DNA from: an uncultured Eubacteriales bacterium
Lineage (GTDB): Bacteria > Bacillota > Clostridia > Peptostreptococcales > Anaerovoracaceae
Direction of reading: 5' to 3'
Assembly: GCA_910583765.1 (NCBI GenBank)
Contig: CAJTYS010000032.1
Span: forward strand, 1-41,669
DNA length: 41,669 bases
Shown here: positions 1-8,074 of the stretch, in pieces
Layout of the letters: every line of letters begins with the position of its first letter
How positions within the stretch are numbered: position 1 is the first letter of the stretch
Made by a program: the position numbers and the translations under genes
Notes under the pieces: generated by a model
The model's input: only the letters and a program-made list of their open reading frames with translations
Told to the model about the DNA's origin: nothing
The model's database searches: none

Positions 1-393
1 TGATTATATCTCAAATCCTTGAGAATGGGCTGTCAACTTTTTTTATACCACATCAGATTCCTTTCTAAAATAACCGATCTTTGAATTTAACCTCACTTTT
101 ATATCTACTTCTATATTGCTTTTAATCATATATTCGCAGCCTTTATTCATTCTAACACAAATACGAGAATTTATTTACTGCATATTTTCAAAATTTCAAT
201 AACCTACACTCTGACCTGTTCTAATGGAGCAATCTAATCAACTCTCCTCTGCTGCCATGGCTTTGGGTGTGGATAGGAATATGGACATGCCTGCAGGATC
301 TTCCCTATTCCCTGGTCAACTAAGAGAAAATTTCAGTTGCGAAGGGGGCTGTTGTTGGATATAATTGAAAGTGATTTGTGTGAGGCGAAAGCG
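1..393. other. AT-rich non-coding left edge
   Basis: No convincing gene, RNA or repeat is visible in this stretch. The first 200 bases are AT-rich and have stops in all frames. The stretch 240-330 is more GC-rich but has no start codon with a ribosome binding site and no recognisable protein similarity. It presumably holds the promoter of the permease gene that follows, but I cannot point to a clear -35/-10 pair. Confidence 0.5.
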
Positions 394-1321
394 TTGTTAA
401 ATGGAATCATCAGTGTTTTAGTCGTGTTCGTCATCCTGGGAGTAGGATTTTATTTCACAAAAAAAGAAAAGTGGCCGGAAAACACCAATAAAGTTTTTTC
501 CACCACTGTGGTAAAAATCGCCGCACCGGCTTTGGCTATCGTCAGCATCGAAAACCGCTTCACCCCTGAGATGCTCAGGGCGGCTTTTTGGAATCTGCTG
601 GTAATCGCTGCTAGCTTGTTTTTCATGTATTTCCTGGGAAAACTGCTGGCCAGGCTCCTGAAGCTTTCGCCGAAAAAGCGGGCTGTCTTTGAAACCACGT
701 TTACCTTCAACAATTCTATGTTCATCGGCCTTCCCATCAATCGGATCGTTTTCGGAGCCGAAAGTTTGCCCTATCTTTTTACCTTTTATCTGGTAACCAT
801 CGTCATGTTTTGGAGTTTAGGGGCCTACACACTGAGCAAAGCTTCTGACATGGACGAAAAATCTTTCTCTGTGAAAAAAATTTTCAGCCCCGGCCTTGTG
901 GGGGGTACTGATCGGCTACGCTCTGGCAGAGCTGCAGTGGCATCTGCCCCTGGTTTTGGAAACTTCCCTGACTTATCTGGGTGAGCTTTGCGTGCCCCTT
1001 TCTCTGCTGGTGATCGGGTCCAATCTGGCCCGGTCCTTTTCCATGGGAAAGCCGAAGATCACTTTCGATCAAGTGTTGATCATGGCCGGAAAGTTTGTGA
1101 TTCACCCCTTGCTGATCTGGGGCGTTTTTTCTCTGCTGGGAGTCCAAGGTCTGCCTCTTAAAGTCTTCATCCTCACCGCCTCTCTGCCCTGCCACGCTCA
1201 GACAGCAATCATGGCGGAATATTATGATTTGGAAGGGCAGTACGCTTCCAATCTGGTGAGTCTGTCCACGCTGATCAGCTTGGTGACGATTCCGATCTAC
1301 GCAGGGGGATTGCTTACCTAA
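394..1321 (+). pseudogene. AEC-family (auxin efflux carrier-like) permease, broken by a +1 frameshift
   Basis: Two overlapping frames together encode one membrane protein of the AEC transporter family, whose members export organic anions or auxin-like compounds. The N-terminal half (TTG start at 394 after the GAGGCG at 381-386) has several hydrophobic helices and the conserved region around FNNSMFIGLPI. The C-terminal half continues in another frame from about 900 and contains the family-like stretch ASLPCHAQTAIMAEYY. The switch falls in a run of six G at 900-905. Five G would give the continuous reading SPGLVGVLIGYAL, as expected for the family. As sequenced, translation stops at 984. It may be a real pseudogene, a slippage-controlled gene or a sequencing error. 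The start is uncertain, since other TTG codons lie upstream. Confidence 0.75.
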
Positions 1322-1353
1322 ATGCCACTAGAGTTTCACGATACCGCCCTTTT

Positions 1354-1875
1354 TCACACGCAGGACACGGACTCGATCCAGGCTTCTATGGTTTGGATCA
1401 GCGCATGCTGTTGCCGCAGCACGGCCATGCCGGTGGCCGGAATATCCGCAGCGGATTCCTTGCGATCAAGGTTTTCTTCCAAGCGAGCTTTCATGTGAGC
1501 CGCATTTTTTTTGATGTTTTCCAAGCACTGCCGCTGCTTGTCCTCTGGCAAGCTTTGGAGGTTGACGATCACTGCGTTGAAATCCAAAAAAATATTGATT
1601 GGCTGGCCGGCGATTTCCAGCATGAGCCGCTGGAATTCTCTTTCGCCGGCTTCCGTCAAGGCATAAATGGCTTTTTCAGGCATTTTCCCTTCCTTTTTCG
1701 GGCGGCTCGTCACCAGACCTTTTTCTTCCAACTGAATCACTTTTTTGTAAATCGATGGAGTGCTGATCCTGACCCAGCGGGAAATATTGCGGTATTCCAC
1801 CAGCTTTTGGATCTCATAAGCGCTGAGCGGTTTTTGCTTTAACATCCCCAGCACGATCAAATCAATAGTTGCCAT
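1354..1875 (-). CDS. PadR-family transcriptional regulator
   Basis: A 173-residue protein with an N-terminal winged helix of the PadR type (residues 1-75, LGMLKQKPLSAYEI, then a recognition helix and the wing with KMPEKAIYALTEAG) and a C-terminal helical dimerisation region (PadR_C-like, residues 90-170). The start at 1875 follows AAAAGGAG with six-base spacing; an upstream in-frame ATG at 1938 has no such site. It is divergent from a MATE efflux gene. Two copies of a 19-bp palindrome between them are the obvious operators, so it probably represses itself and the pump until a ligand binds. PadR regulators typically sense phenolics or drugs; the ligand here is unknown. Confidence 0.88.
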   Translation of the reverse strand: MATIDLIVLGMLKQKPLSAYEIQKLVEYRNISRWVRISTPSIYKKVIQLEEKGLVTSRPKKEGKMPEKAIYALTEAGEREFQRLMLEIAGQPINIFLDFNAVIVNLQSLPEDKQRQCLENIKKNAAHMKARLEENLDRKESAADIPATGMAVLRQQHALIQTIEAWIESVSCV

Positions 1876-1893
1876 AAATTTCTCCTTTTCATG

Positions 1894-1958
1894 TTGACAT
1901 CTACTATAAATTATAGTAGTATAGATTTTGTTTTTCAACTACTATAATTTATAGTAGT
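1894..1958. promoter_or_regulatory. Divergent padR/MATE promoter region with two identical palindromic operators
   Basis: Two perfect 19-bp palindromes, arms CTACTATAA and TTATAGTAG with one central base, lie at 1901-1919 and 1939-1957, centres 38 bp apart. For padR (minus strand) there is TTGAAA at 1933-1938, a 17-bp spacer and TATAAT at 1910-1915, inside operator 1. For the MATE gene (plus strand) there is TTGACA at 1894-1899, 17 bp and TAGTAT at 1917-1922. The operators therefore cover both promoters. Assignment to PadR is inferred from position; the palindromes and boxes are seen directly. Confidence 0.8.
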
Positions 1959-1991
1959 ATCTTTTATATCATCAAAGGAGGACATGATTCA

Positions 1992-3356
1992 ATGAAAACA
2001 CATCACAACAAAACAGAACTGTTGAGAAGCGCACCGATCCCCCAAGCGCTGCTCGCCATGGGACTTCCTACCATGGCCGGCATGATGGTCAACGCCTTCT
2101 ATAACCTTGCGGACGCATATTTTGTCGGCGGCCTGGGGGAAAGGCAAATGGGCGCGATTTCTGTGGTATATCCCCTTGGGCAGGTCATCATCGGGCTGGG
2201 GCTGCTCTTTGGAAACGGTGCCGCTTCTTATATCTCTCGACTGCTGGGGGCTGAAAATAGAGAAAAAGCGGAACAAGCGGCCAGCACCGCTTTGTATGGC
2301 AGCTTGTGCGCAGGCGCAGGTTTTATCCTGCTTTCCATATGTTTTTTAAAGCCTGTTTTGCTGCTTCTGGGAGCAACGGAAAGCATCCTGCCTTTTGCTC
2401 TTACATATGCCCGCATTTATATCGCCTCTTGCATGTTCAGCGTGTTTAATGTCACCATGAACAACATCGCCGCCAGCGAAGGCGCAGCGGCAAGAGCTAT
2501 GTGGGCTTTGATGGCAGGCGCAGGTCTGAACATCATCCTCGACCCGATTTTCATCTATGCTCTGGGCTTTAGCGTGACAGGCGCAGCAATGGCCACGGCT
2601 CTGGCACAGATGGTATCCACGGGAATCTATCTGGATTTCATTCTCAGGAAAAAGAGCCTGTTCCTGTTCAGGCCGCAAAACTGCCGCTTTTCTCAAGAAA
2701 TGCTTGCGGAAATATTGAAGATCGGCGTTCCCACTCTTGTGTTTCAGATTTTGACCAGCCTGTCCATTTCTCTCATCAATACGCAGGCAAAAGTCTACAG
2801 CGATTCGGTCATCGCTGGAATGGGCGTGGTCACAAGGCTGATGGCTATAGGAAGTTTATCTGTTTTCGGTTTTATCAAAGGATTTCAGCCCATCGCCGGT
2901 TATTGCTTCGGAGCCAGAAATCACACCCGGCTGAAAGCGGCGATCAAAACATCTATTGTCTGGTCAACTATCTTTTGCGTTCTTTTAGGGCTGGCCCTCT
3001 CACTTTTCTCCGAAGCTATCGTCTCACAATTTACACAGGGTGACCCTTTAATGATCCAGATGAGCGCCGCTTCTCTGCGGGTCAATGGCTTATCCTTCAT
3101 GTTCTTTGGTTTCTACACCGTGTATTCTTGCCTGCTTCTTGCCCTGGGAAAGGGAGCCGCCGGACTCCTACTAGGCGCATGCCGCCAAGGGCTCTGTCTG
3201 ATTCCTGTGATCCTCCTGCTGCCCAAGCTCTGGGGCCTGCCGGGGATCCTATACGCGCAGCCTCTTGCTGACGCAGCCTCTTTTATTATCGCCCTATTTA
3301 TGGCAGCAAGACTGCATCGGGAGCTGAGGGATTTGGATACCGCTATGCCACTATAG
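1992..3356 (+). CDS. MATE-family multidrug efflux transporter
   Basis: A 454-residue membrane protein with about 12 hydrophobic segments and the two-fold repeated MatE domain (residues about 17-180 and 240-400). Typical sequence near the start includes PIPQALLAMGLPTMAGMMVNA, and the second half opens with ILKIGVPTLVF. MATE proteins extrude cationic drugs or metabolites in exchange for Na+ or H+. The ATG at 1992 follows AAAGGAGGA at 1974-1982. A three-codon ATG-to-TGA mini-frame at 1984 sits between them and is probably without effect. Length is normal for the family. It is controlled from the shared operator region with the divergent PadR gene and ends at a strong terminator at 3393. Confidence 0.92.
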   Translation: MKTHHNKTELLRSAPIPQALLAMGLPTMAGMMVNAFYNLADAYFVGGLGERQMGAISVVYPLGQVIIGLGLLFGNGAASYISRLLGAENREKAEQAASTALYGSLCAGAGFILLSICFLKPVLLLLGATESILPFALTYARIYIASCMFSVFNVTMNNIAASEGAAARAMWALMAGAGLNIILDPIFIYALGFSVTGAAMATALAQMVSTGIYLDFILRKKSLFLFRPQNCRFSQEMLAEILKIGVPTLVFQILTSLSISLINTQAKVYSDSVIAGMGVVTRLMAIGSLSVFGFIKGFQPIAGYCFGARNHTRLKAAIKTSIVWSTIFCVLLGLALSLFSEAIVSQFTQGDPLMIQMSAASLRVNGLSFMFFGFYTVYSCLLLALGKGAAGLLLGACRQGLCLIPVILLLPKLWGLPGILYAQPLADAASFIIALFMAARLHRELRDLDTAMPL

Positions 3357-3392
3357 AAGCTCGCCTCCTTTATTACGCTAAAAGCACCAATG

Positions 3393-3433
3393 AAATATAC
3401 CTCGGCTTTTGAAAGGCCAAGGTATATTTTTTT
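3393..3433. terminator. Bidirectional rho-independent terminator
   Basis: A long stem (AAATATACCT.CGGC paired with GGCC.AAGGTATATT, small loop) is followed by seven T on the plus strand and has A-rich sequence on its other side. It lies between the convergent MATE and M14 carboxypeptidase genes and can serve both. Confidence 0.85.
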
Positions 3434-3470
3434 CAGTGATATGAGTGATATATTTTTCCCGCAGCGCAGT

Positions 3471-4475
3471 TTAATAATACAGATACGCTGTTTTTTCAAT
3501 AATGGTTTTATTCTTTTTGTAAATGCCGTTAAAGGCGCTGTGCTTTAACGGACAATTTTTGCTTCCGGTCTCAATGCAGACGTATGGAAGCCTTTTCTTG
3601 GAAATTAAGTACCGCTCCAAATCACCGCCTGCACCATAGTCCTTGGTCTCGTCCACCAGACGGTAGCCTGTTTTTTTGTGTACCATGCTGGCCAGTTCGT
3701 AAGCGTTGCTGCGCTTTTGGCCTTTCCCCTTCGCACCCCAGTAGATGAGTTCGCCCATGGAATGATAATTCACGCAAGCTTTCAGGTTTGGCAGCTGGTC
3801 TATCAGTTTGATGATGGCTTTTGTTTCCGCTTCGCTGGCGGCTCTTTTTCCTGCGTAGCCTTCACTGGCTGGCTTTTTCTCTGTCCGTTTTTTCGCCCAG
3901 CTGGCAGGGAAACTGCGGTTCAGGTCCACGCCCCTGGCGTTGGATTTCCAGCGTTTGTAGGATCCGGCTTTCTTCATCTTTTTCAGCTTTTTGCGCAGGT
4001 TTTTGTTCTTGATTTTGCTGATGCCGTATTGACTGATGGTCACGCCGTCTGGGTTGACCATAGGTACGATGTAGACCGCCACTTCATCAAACAATTCTTG
4101 ATAAGTGACACCGTCATATGTTCCGGTTTCATAATTGGCCAGATACCGCTCTGTCATTTTCATCAGCACCTGACAGTTAAGCCACTCCCGAGCATGAATG
4201 CAGGCCTGGACGATGATCTGCTTCTTTGCCTCTGGGTTTCCCATGCGCAGGCAGTAAAGCTCTCGCTTGTCCGCTGTTTTGCCCAGGCTTTCCAAAGCTG
4301 TGGCATCTGGATATTTTTTGGCAAGCTTTTTTAGGTCTCGTTCCATGTCCTGATAGCTGTATTTTGTGTCTGTGGTGCTGACGATGTTCCCCGCCTTTTC
4401 CCCGGCAAAGGCTTCCAGGGGAAGCAGGCACAGGGCCAGGGCTAAAATGAGAGTCATGATGCGTTTTTGTTTCAT
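3471..4475 (-). CDS. Secreted M14-family zinc carboxypeptidase
   Basis: A 334-residue exported metallopeptidase. Residues 1-25 form a signal peptide (MKQKRIMTLILALALCLLPL, then AFAG). The M14 fold follows with every key residue present: the zinc motif HxxE (H94, E97 in ACIHARE), the NPDG turn (141-144), substrate-binding DLNRSF (184-189), the third zinc ligand H238 in NYHSMGE and the catalytic glutamate E302 in CIETG. It would trim C-terminal residues from peptides or cell-wall peptide stems outside the cell; the substrate cannot be told from sequence. The start at 4475 follows AAGGAG at good spacing. The open frame runs on upstream to 4616, but that part is the relic of a second M14 gene. 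It shares the terminator at 3393 with the convergent MATE gene. Confidence 0.9.
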   Translation of the reverse strand: MKQKRIMTLILALALCLLPLEAFAGEKAGNIVSTTDTKYSYQDMERDLKKLAKKYPDATALESLGKTADKRELYCLRMGNPEAKKQIIVQACIHAREWLNCQVLMKMTERYLANYETGTYDGVTYQELFDEVAVYIVPMVNPDGVTISQYGISKIKNKNLRKKLKKMKKAGSYKRWKSNARGVDLNRSFPASWAKKRTEKKPASEGYAGKRAASEAETKAIIKLIDQLPNLKACVNYHSMGELIYWGAKGKGQKRSNAYELASMVHKKTGYRLVDETKDYGAGGDLERYLISKKRLPYVCIETGSKNCPLKHSAFNGIYKKNKTIIEKTAYLYY

Positions 4476-4538
4476 GTGGTTCTCCTTTTTCATGATGGTT
4501 AGTTTACCGATTTTTAGCCGTATAGAATGGCTGTATTT

Positions 4539-4634
4539 CAATAATGATTTTGTGCTTTTATAGAGGCCGCGAAATAGGCTATGCTTTAACAGGCGCTTTT
4601 GCTTTCCCGTTTCCATGCAGACATATGGGAGTCA
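4539..4634 (-). pseudogene. Relic of a second M14 carboxypeptidase C-terminus
   Basis: Read on the minus strand, this stretch encodes LPYVCMETG, a few changed residues, LLKHSLFRGLYKSTKSLL, then loses similarity. It parallels LPYVCIETG, then LKHSAFNGIYKKNKTII at the end of the intact M14 gene immediately downstream. The codon before LPYVC is TGA where the intact copy has an arginine, a change reachable by one transition from CGA. No other part of the gene remains upstream. This is the footprint of a tandem duplication. Because no stop separates it from the intact gene, automatic gene calling may fuse them. Confidence 0.8.
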
Positions 4635-4684
4635 CTTTTGGAAAAGCCTTTTTCCCAAACTCTCCAAAAAAGTGATGGCTCCGT
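4628..4684 (-). terminator. Imperfect inverted repeat, possible transcription end of the secreted-protein gene
   Basis: GGAGTCACTTTTGGA and TCCAAAAAAGTGATGGCTCC can pair with two small bulges. It lies 40 bases downstream of the minus-strand gene that ends at 4727 and overlaps the edge of the M14 relic. No clear T run follows on the minus strand, so a terminator role is weak. Confidence 0.3.
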
Positions 4685-4726
4685 TATTGCTATTCTACCT
4701 TGGAACCAGCTGGAAAATCAATACGA

Positions 4727-5623
4727 CTAGTAAACTACTTTTTTGATTTTCGCTGAATTTCCGGTTTTATAGTAGACAGCCTTCTTTCCCATGTGCACGA
4801 TCTCCGCATTTTTCAGCTTTTTGATGGTCTTGACTTTTTTGCCAGATAAATTGCATTTTTTGATCAGGGTCGTGTTGGTTTTGTCTTTGTATTCGGTAAA
4901 GTAGATGGTTTTGCCGTAGATAACGCCTCCGCTCATGTTTTTCAAAGGTAGTTTTTTGAACTTTTTCGTTTTCATGTTGTATAAGCTGCTAGCTGATGGA
5001 TCGCCGCTCCATGATCCTACGAGAATATACTGGCCATAACTATCCATGCCATAACGATCCTGCTTAACCCATGTCCCCTTCTTCTCTGAAATATCATAAG
5101 CAAACATATCTTTAGCGCTTCCTAAATTGTCTGCGATCACATTACCATATAACATGCCATTGTAATATGCTGCCAGTTCTGGACTTAGACCTCCCGGCCT
5201 TATTACTGCGATCTTTTTGGGCTTTGTGTTTTTCACTGTGGTTTTATAAACAGTCATATTCTTAAGCCCATATCCGCCACCACTATAATCTCCATGATTG
5301 AGCACAGCATAATAAATTGTCTCCCCGTCTGTGATGATGGTCTCATCCATGTTGGAGTCATAGGCCTTTTTGCCTTTGATGGCAGCAAGCGTTTTCTTCT
5401 TTCCATTTAGAGATTGCGCACATTTCAAAAAGCTATTGCTGTCTTTATGCTCCACCCATATGTAATACTTGCCGACTTTGTCCCTTGGCTTTTCGTTGCT
5501 GTCTGCCTGAATACTCATAAATGGCTTCTTGGAAGCCGCCGCCGCTGGCTGCGTGGTTGGGATCCATACGGCGGTGAGCATCATCACCGCTGCGATGACG
5601 CAGGTTAAAATTTGTTTTTTCAT
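4727..5623 (-). CDS. Secreted protein of unknown function, beta-propeller-like repeats
   Basis: A 298-residue protein with a clear signal peptide (MKKQILTCVIAAVMMLTAVW, cleavage near AAAAS at about 30). The mature part is lysine- and tyrosine-rich and made of short repeated beta-type units such as YYAVLNHGDYSGG, MFAYDISEKKGTW and IYFTEYKDKTNTTLIKK, resembling the DUF5050/propeller-like extracellular proteins of Firmicutes. No catalytic motif is visible. The start follows AGAGGAGGAACAAA. It lies downstream of the LytTR regulator on the same strand with a 160-base gap, so it could be a target of that regulator, but nothing in the sequence proves it. The final assignment is only as a secreted protein. 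Confidence 0.75.
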   Translation of the reverse strand: MKKQILTCVIAAVMMLTAVWIPTTQPAAAASKKPFMSIQADSNEKPRDKVGKYYIWVEHKDSNSFLKCAQSLNGKKKTLAAIKGKKAYDSNMDETIITDGETIYYAVLNHGDYSGGGYGLKNMTVYKTTVKNTKPKKIAVIRPGGLSPELAAYYNGMLYGNVIADNLGSAKDMFAYDISEKKGTWVKQDRYGMDSYGQYILVGSWSGDPSASSLYNMKTKKFKKLPLKNMSGGVIYGKTIYFTEYKDKTNTTLIKKCNLSGKKVKTIKKLKNAEIVHMGKKAVYYKTGNSAKIKKVVY

Positions 5624-5785
5624 TTTGTTCCTCCTCTGTTTTACATGATATTTATCTAATCAACATTCTCAAAGTAATCAGAAAATTCCAGTCCTCCATA
5701 CTATATTTTAGTCTGTTCACACTTATTTCTGCGTCCACTTGACGGATCTGCATTTAGTTTTCTCGATTTAGCGCTAACCTCTATA

Positions 5786-6547
5786 TCATCCTTTTCCAAT
5801 GTCTTGGGCTTCCTGCGAACACTGCTCCTCACAGTCACAGCCCAGATAAACCAAATAGGCCTGCCTGATCCTCCTGTAATAAGTCTGACTGATGGGGATC
5901 GCCATGCCGTTGGCAAAGAAAAATTTCCGCCCCACCAGCTTTTGCGCCTGCGTGATATTTACCACATAACTGTTATGACAGCGCATGAAATATCGATGTG
6001 TCCGGCAGATCACATCGCTGAATTTTCCATAAAACGTGCACCGTTTTGTCTGTGTATGTAAATGGACCTTTCTTTTCTCCTTCTCAAAATAAAGAATTTG
6101 GTCCATGGGGATTCGCTCGATTCCCTTTTTGCTGACAACCGCGAATTCCATGGCATGCTTGTCCCGCAGATGTTTGGCAGCTCGCTCCACGGCTCGCCTC
6201 AAATGGTCCTTTTCCACAGGCTTTCGCAGCGCATAAAGATGTTCTACCTCGTAAAACTCCCAGCAGCGTTCATCCTCTGCGGAAAGGAACACTAGCTGAG
6301 CGTCTGACTGCGCTTCCAAGATCCGCTTTCCCAGCAGCATGTTCTTTCTTTGATCCTGGGTCAGATCTAAGAAAACAAGATTCGCCTCGCCGCAATGATC
6401 TCTGATCTGGCGTTCCAGCTCCTCCGCTTCGCAAAAGGACACGGCGCCCGGCATCCATGTTTGCTCCGCTTTCATGATATCTTGGACCTGGTGTTTCAAT
6501 TTCTCCCGAAAGGCGATATCGTCATCACATATCCATATATTCCACAT
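5786..6547 (-). CDS. LytTR-type response regulator (AgrA/ComE-like), no kinase nearby
   Basis: A 253-residue regulator. Residues 1-120 are a receiver domain with the acidic pocket D8-D10 (ICDDD), phospho-acceptor D61 in LVFLDLT and the conserved K109-P110. Residues 135-240 are a LytTR DNA-binding domain (ERIPMDQILYFEKEKRKVHL, then HRYFMRCHNSYVVNI). Such proteins usually act with a membrane histidine kinase of the AgrC type and control peptide signalling or secreted products. No kinase or signal-peptide gene is adjacent, so it is an orphan here. A strong promoter (TTGACA, 18 bp, TATAAT) lies at 6676-6705, giving a leader of about 120 bases. The divergent neighbour is an XRE regulator. Confidence 0.88.
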   Translation of the reverse strand: MWNIWICDDDIAFREKLKHQVQDIMKAEQTWMPGAVSFCEAEELERQIRDHCGEANLVFLDLTQDQRKNMLLGKRILEAQSDAQLVFLSAEDERCWEFYEVEHLYALRKPVEKDHLRRAVERAAKHLRDKHAMEFAVVSKKGIERIPMDQILYFEKEKRKVHLHTQTKRCTFYGKFSDVICRTHRYFMRCHNSYVVNITQAQKLVGRKFFFANGMAIPISQTYYRRIRQAYLVYLGCDCEEQCSQEAQDIGKG

Positions 6548-6675
6548 AGCGCCTCCCCAGCAGACCCTGCTGCCTTGGCCCGCCGTCCCATGCCTTTATG
6601 CAGCAATATCAGCTGTCAGGCGGCAAATGCGTAACATGTAGCCTGCTTATAAATTTTGAATCTATAATTTACTCC

Positions 6676-6716
6676 ATTATACATATTATTAATACTTATT
6701 GTCAATCAATATTGAT
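6676..6716 (-). promoter_or_regulatory. Promoter of the LytTR gene with overlapping palindrome
   Basis: On the minus strand TTGACA (6700-6705), an 18-bp spacer and TATAAT (6676-6681) form a near-consensus promoter. A perfect 12-bp palindrome ATCAATATTGAT (6705-6716) touches the -35 box, in the space shared with the divergent XRE gene. It is a candidate operator for that XRE protein. Confidence 0.7.
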
Positions 6717-6781
6717 ACTGCCAATACATAGAATCTCTGCCTTAATGTATTAAAATGTTGTACGTATGGGGGACTTAATAA

Positions 6782-7090
6782 ATGTATGAGGATTACTTTT
6801 GTAAGAGATTGACAGAATTGAGATTAGAGAAAGGCGTGTCTGCCAGAGACATGAGTTTGTCCTTAGGACAGAGCGATTCCTACATTAACCGCATTGAAAA
6901 TAAAAAGATGCTGCCATCTTTGACCGTGTTTTTTTATATTTGTGATTTCTTTCAGATCACGCCGACAGAATTTTTTTGCGAAGATGAGAAGCTTTCTCTC
7001 CAAATGATACAGTTGATTCATGATCTAAAAAGGTTGGAACCGCAGAAACGAGAACATGTCGCGGCCATTGTAAAAGATCTGACTTGTTAG
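6782..7090 (+). CDS. Small XRE-family helix-turn-helix regulator
   Basis: A 102-residue protein consisting of one HTH_XRE domain (residues 8-65: RLTELRLEKGVSARDMSLSL, then SDSYINRIENKKMLPSL) and a short C-terminal helix pair (DLKRLEPQKREHVAAIVKDL) of the kind that mediates dimerisation. The start follows GGGGGA with eight-base spacing. It is divergent from the LytTR response regulator, and a 12-bp palindrome lies between them, so it may control that gene and itself. No metabolic neighbour suggests a ligand. It shares a downstream hairpin with the convergent pduL gene. Confidence 0.85.
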   Translation: MYEDYFCKRLTELRLEKGVSARDMSLSLGQSDSYINRIENKKMLPSLTVFFYICDFFQITPTEFFCEDEKLSLQMIQLIHDLKRLEPQKREHVAAIVKDLTC

Positions 7091-7211
7091 CCCGCAACTA
7101 GGCTAACAAGCAAGAGTCATGGAAAGAAAAGACGCAATCGTCAGAGAGAAAGCGCAAGTATAAAATCGAAATTGATCCGTATTTTCATTGCTTGCGTGTT
7201 TCGTATACCAA

Positions 7212-7250
7212 AAAGCAGCAACCAGAAACTTCCTTCCTGTTTGCTGCTTT
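7212..7250. terminator. Bidirectional terminator between the XRE gene and pduL
   Basis: AAAGCAGCAA (7212-7221) pairs with TTGCTGCTTT (7241-7250), and the inner CAGGAA/TTTCTG extends the stem. The minus strand continues with TTGG after TTT, the plus strand with ATCGG. It best fits the end of pduL. Confidence 0.65.
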
Positions 7251-7321
7251 ATCGGTACATATTGGATCAATGGCATCAGAGTGACGCTTTTTAGCCCTGT
7301 GGGGCTGCGTATAGCTTGATG

Positions 7322-7894
7322 CTACTGGATGATTTCCGCGATGGTGTTTGGACCGCAGCCAGCTGCGTTTCCTTCGTCTGTGTCCAGATGGATCTCTTTT
7401 TCGTGTTTTTCACCTGCCCGAACCAGCACATTGTCGAACACCAGGCCTCTTTCGCCTTCGATCTTGATGCTTACCACGTCTTTGTCCTTCAAGCCTGCTT
7501 CTTTCGCCTGTTCAGGGTTCAGGTGAACGTGTCTCAAAGCGATCATCACACCATGATCCAGTTCGATCTCACCGCATGGCCCGATGAGCTTGCAGCCAGG
7601 CGTTCCATCCAGCTTTCCAGATTCTCTCACCGGCGCTTTGATGCCAATGGCTCTCGCGTCTGTGGCAGCCAGTTCCACCTGTGTTTCCGGTCTTGCCGGC
7701 CCTAACACCCGAATGCCTTTGAGTGTGGCCTTTGGTCCTACGATGTCCACCTTTTCTTCACAGGCGAACTGTCCCGGCTGAACCAGATCCTTGGTCGGAG
7801 TCAGTTTGTGACCCTTTCCAAACAGGATCTCAATATCCTCTTCCTTCAGATGAAGGTGCTTGTTTGATAAACCGATTTGTACTTTGTAACCCAT
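7322..7894 (-). CDS. pduL: PduL-type phosphate acyltransferase (phosphotransacetylase)
   Basis: A 190-residue enzyme of the PduL family, which interconverts acyl-CoA and acyl phosphate (acetyl or propanoyl) and is unrelated to the classical Pta fold. Both metal-binding histidine motifs are present: SNKHLHL (H13, H15) at the start and ALRHVHL (H122, H124) in the second barrel. It lacks an obvious N-terminal encapsulation peptide, and no microcompartment genes are nearby, so a housekeeping cytosolic role in acetate formation is more likely than a Pdu shell role. The start at 7894 follows AAAAGGAG; the frame stays open upstream without a better start. It is separated from hpt by 180 bases and ends at the hairpin at 7212. 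Confidence 0.88.
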   Translation of the reverse strand: MGYKVQIGLSNKHLHLKEEDIEILFGKGHKLTPTKDLVQPGQFACEEKVDIVGPKATLKGIRVLGPARPETQVELAATDARAIGIKAPVRESGKLDGTPGCKLIGPCGEIELDHGVMIALRHVHLNPEQAKEAGLKDKDVVSIKIEGERGLVFDNVLVRAGEKHEKEIHLDTDEGNAAGCGPNTIAEIIQ

Positions 7895-8074
7895 TTTTAT
7901 GTATCTCCTTTTCTTTATTATGCAGGAAATATCCGCTATGGCGTTTCCGAAAATATCCACCAATCCCGCTTTTGCGAAAAAATGGTCAACAAGCGGCTGT
8001 GTCATATATCGAAAGCAGCTCTTTAGATATTCCCATGATAGCGATGTCAATGCGCCGTCTGGTTGGCGCACGCA

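Noticed and set aside
3678..4334. 218-codon plus-strand frame opposite the M14 carboxypeptidase
   Set aside because: Shadow frame; the minus-strand gene has all catalytic motifs and a signal peptide.
8051..8070. Hairpin TGCGCC/GGCGCA behind hpt as a terminator
   Set aside because: Short stem, no T run on the minus strand; too weak to call.
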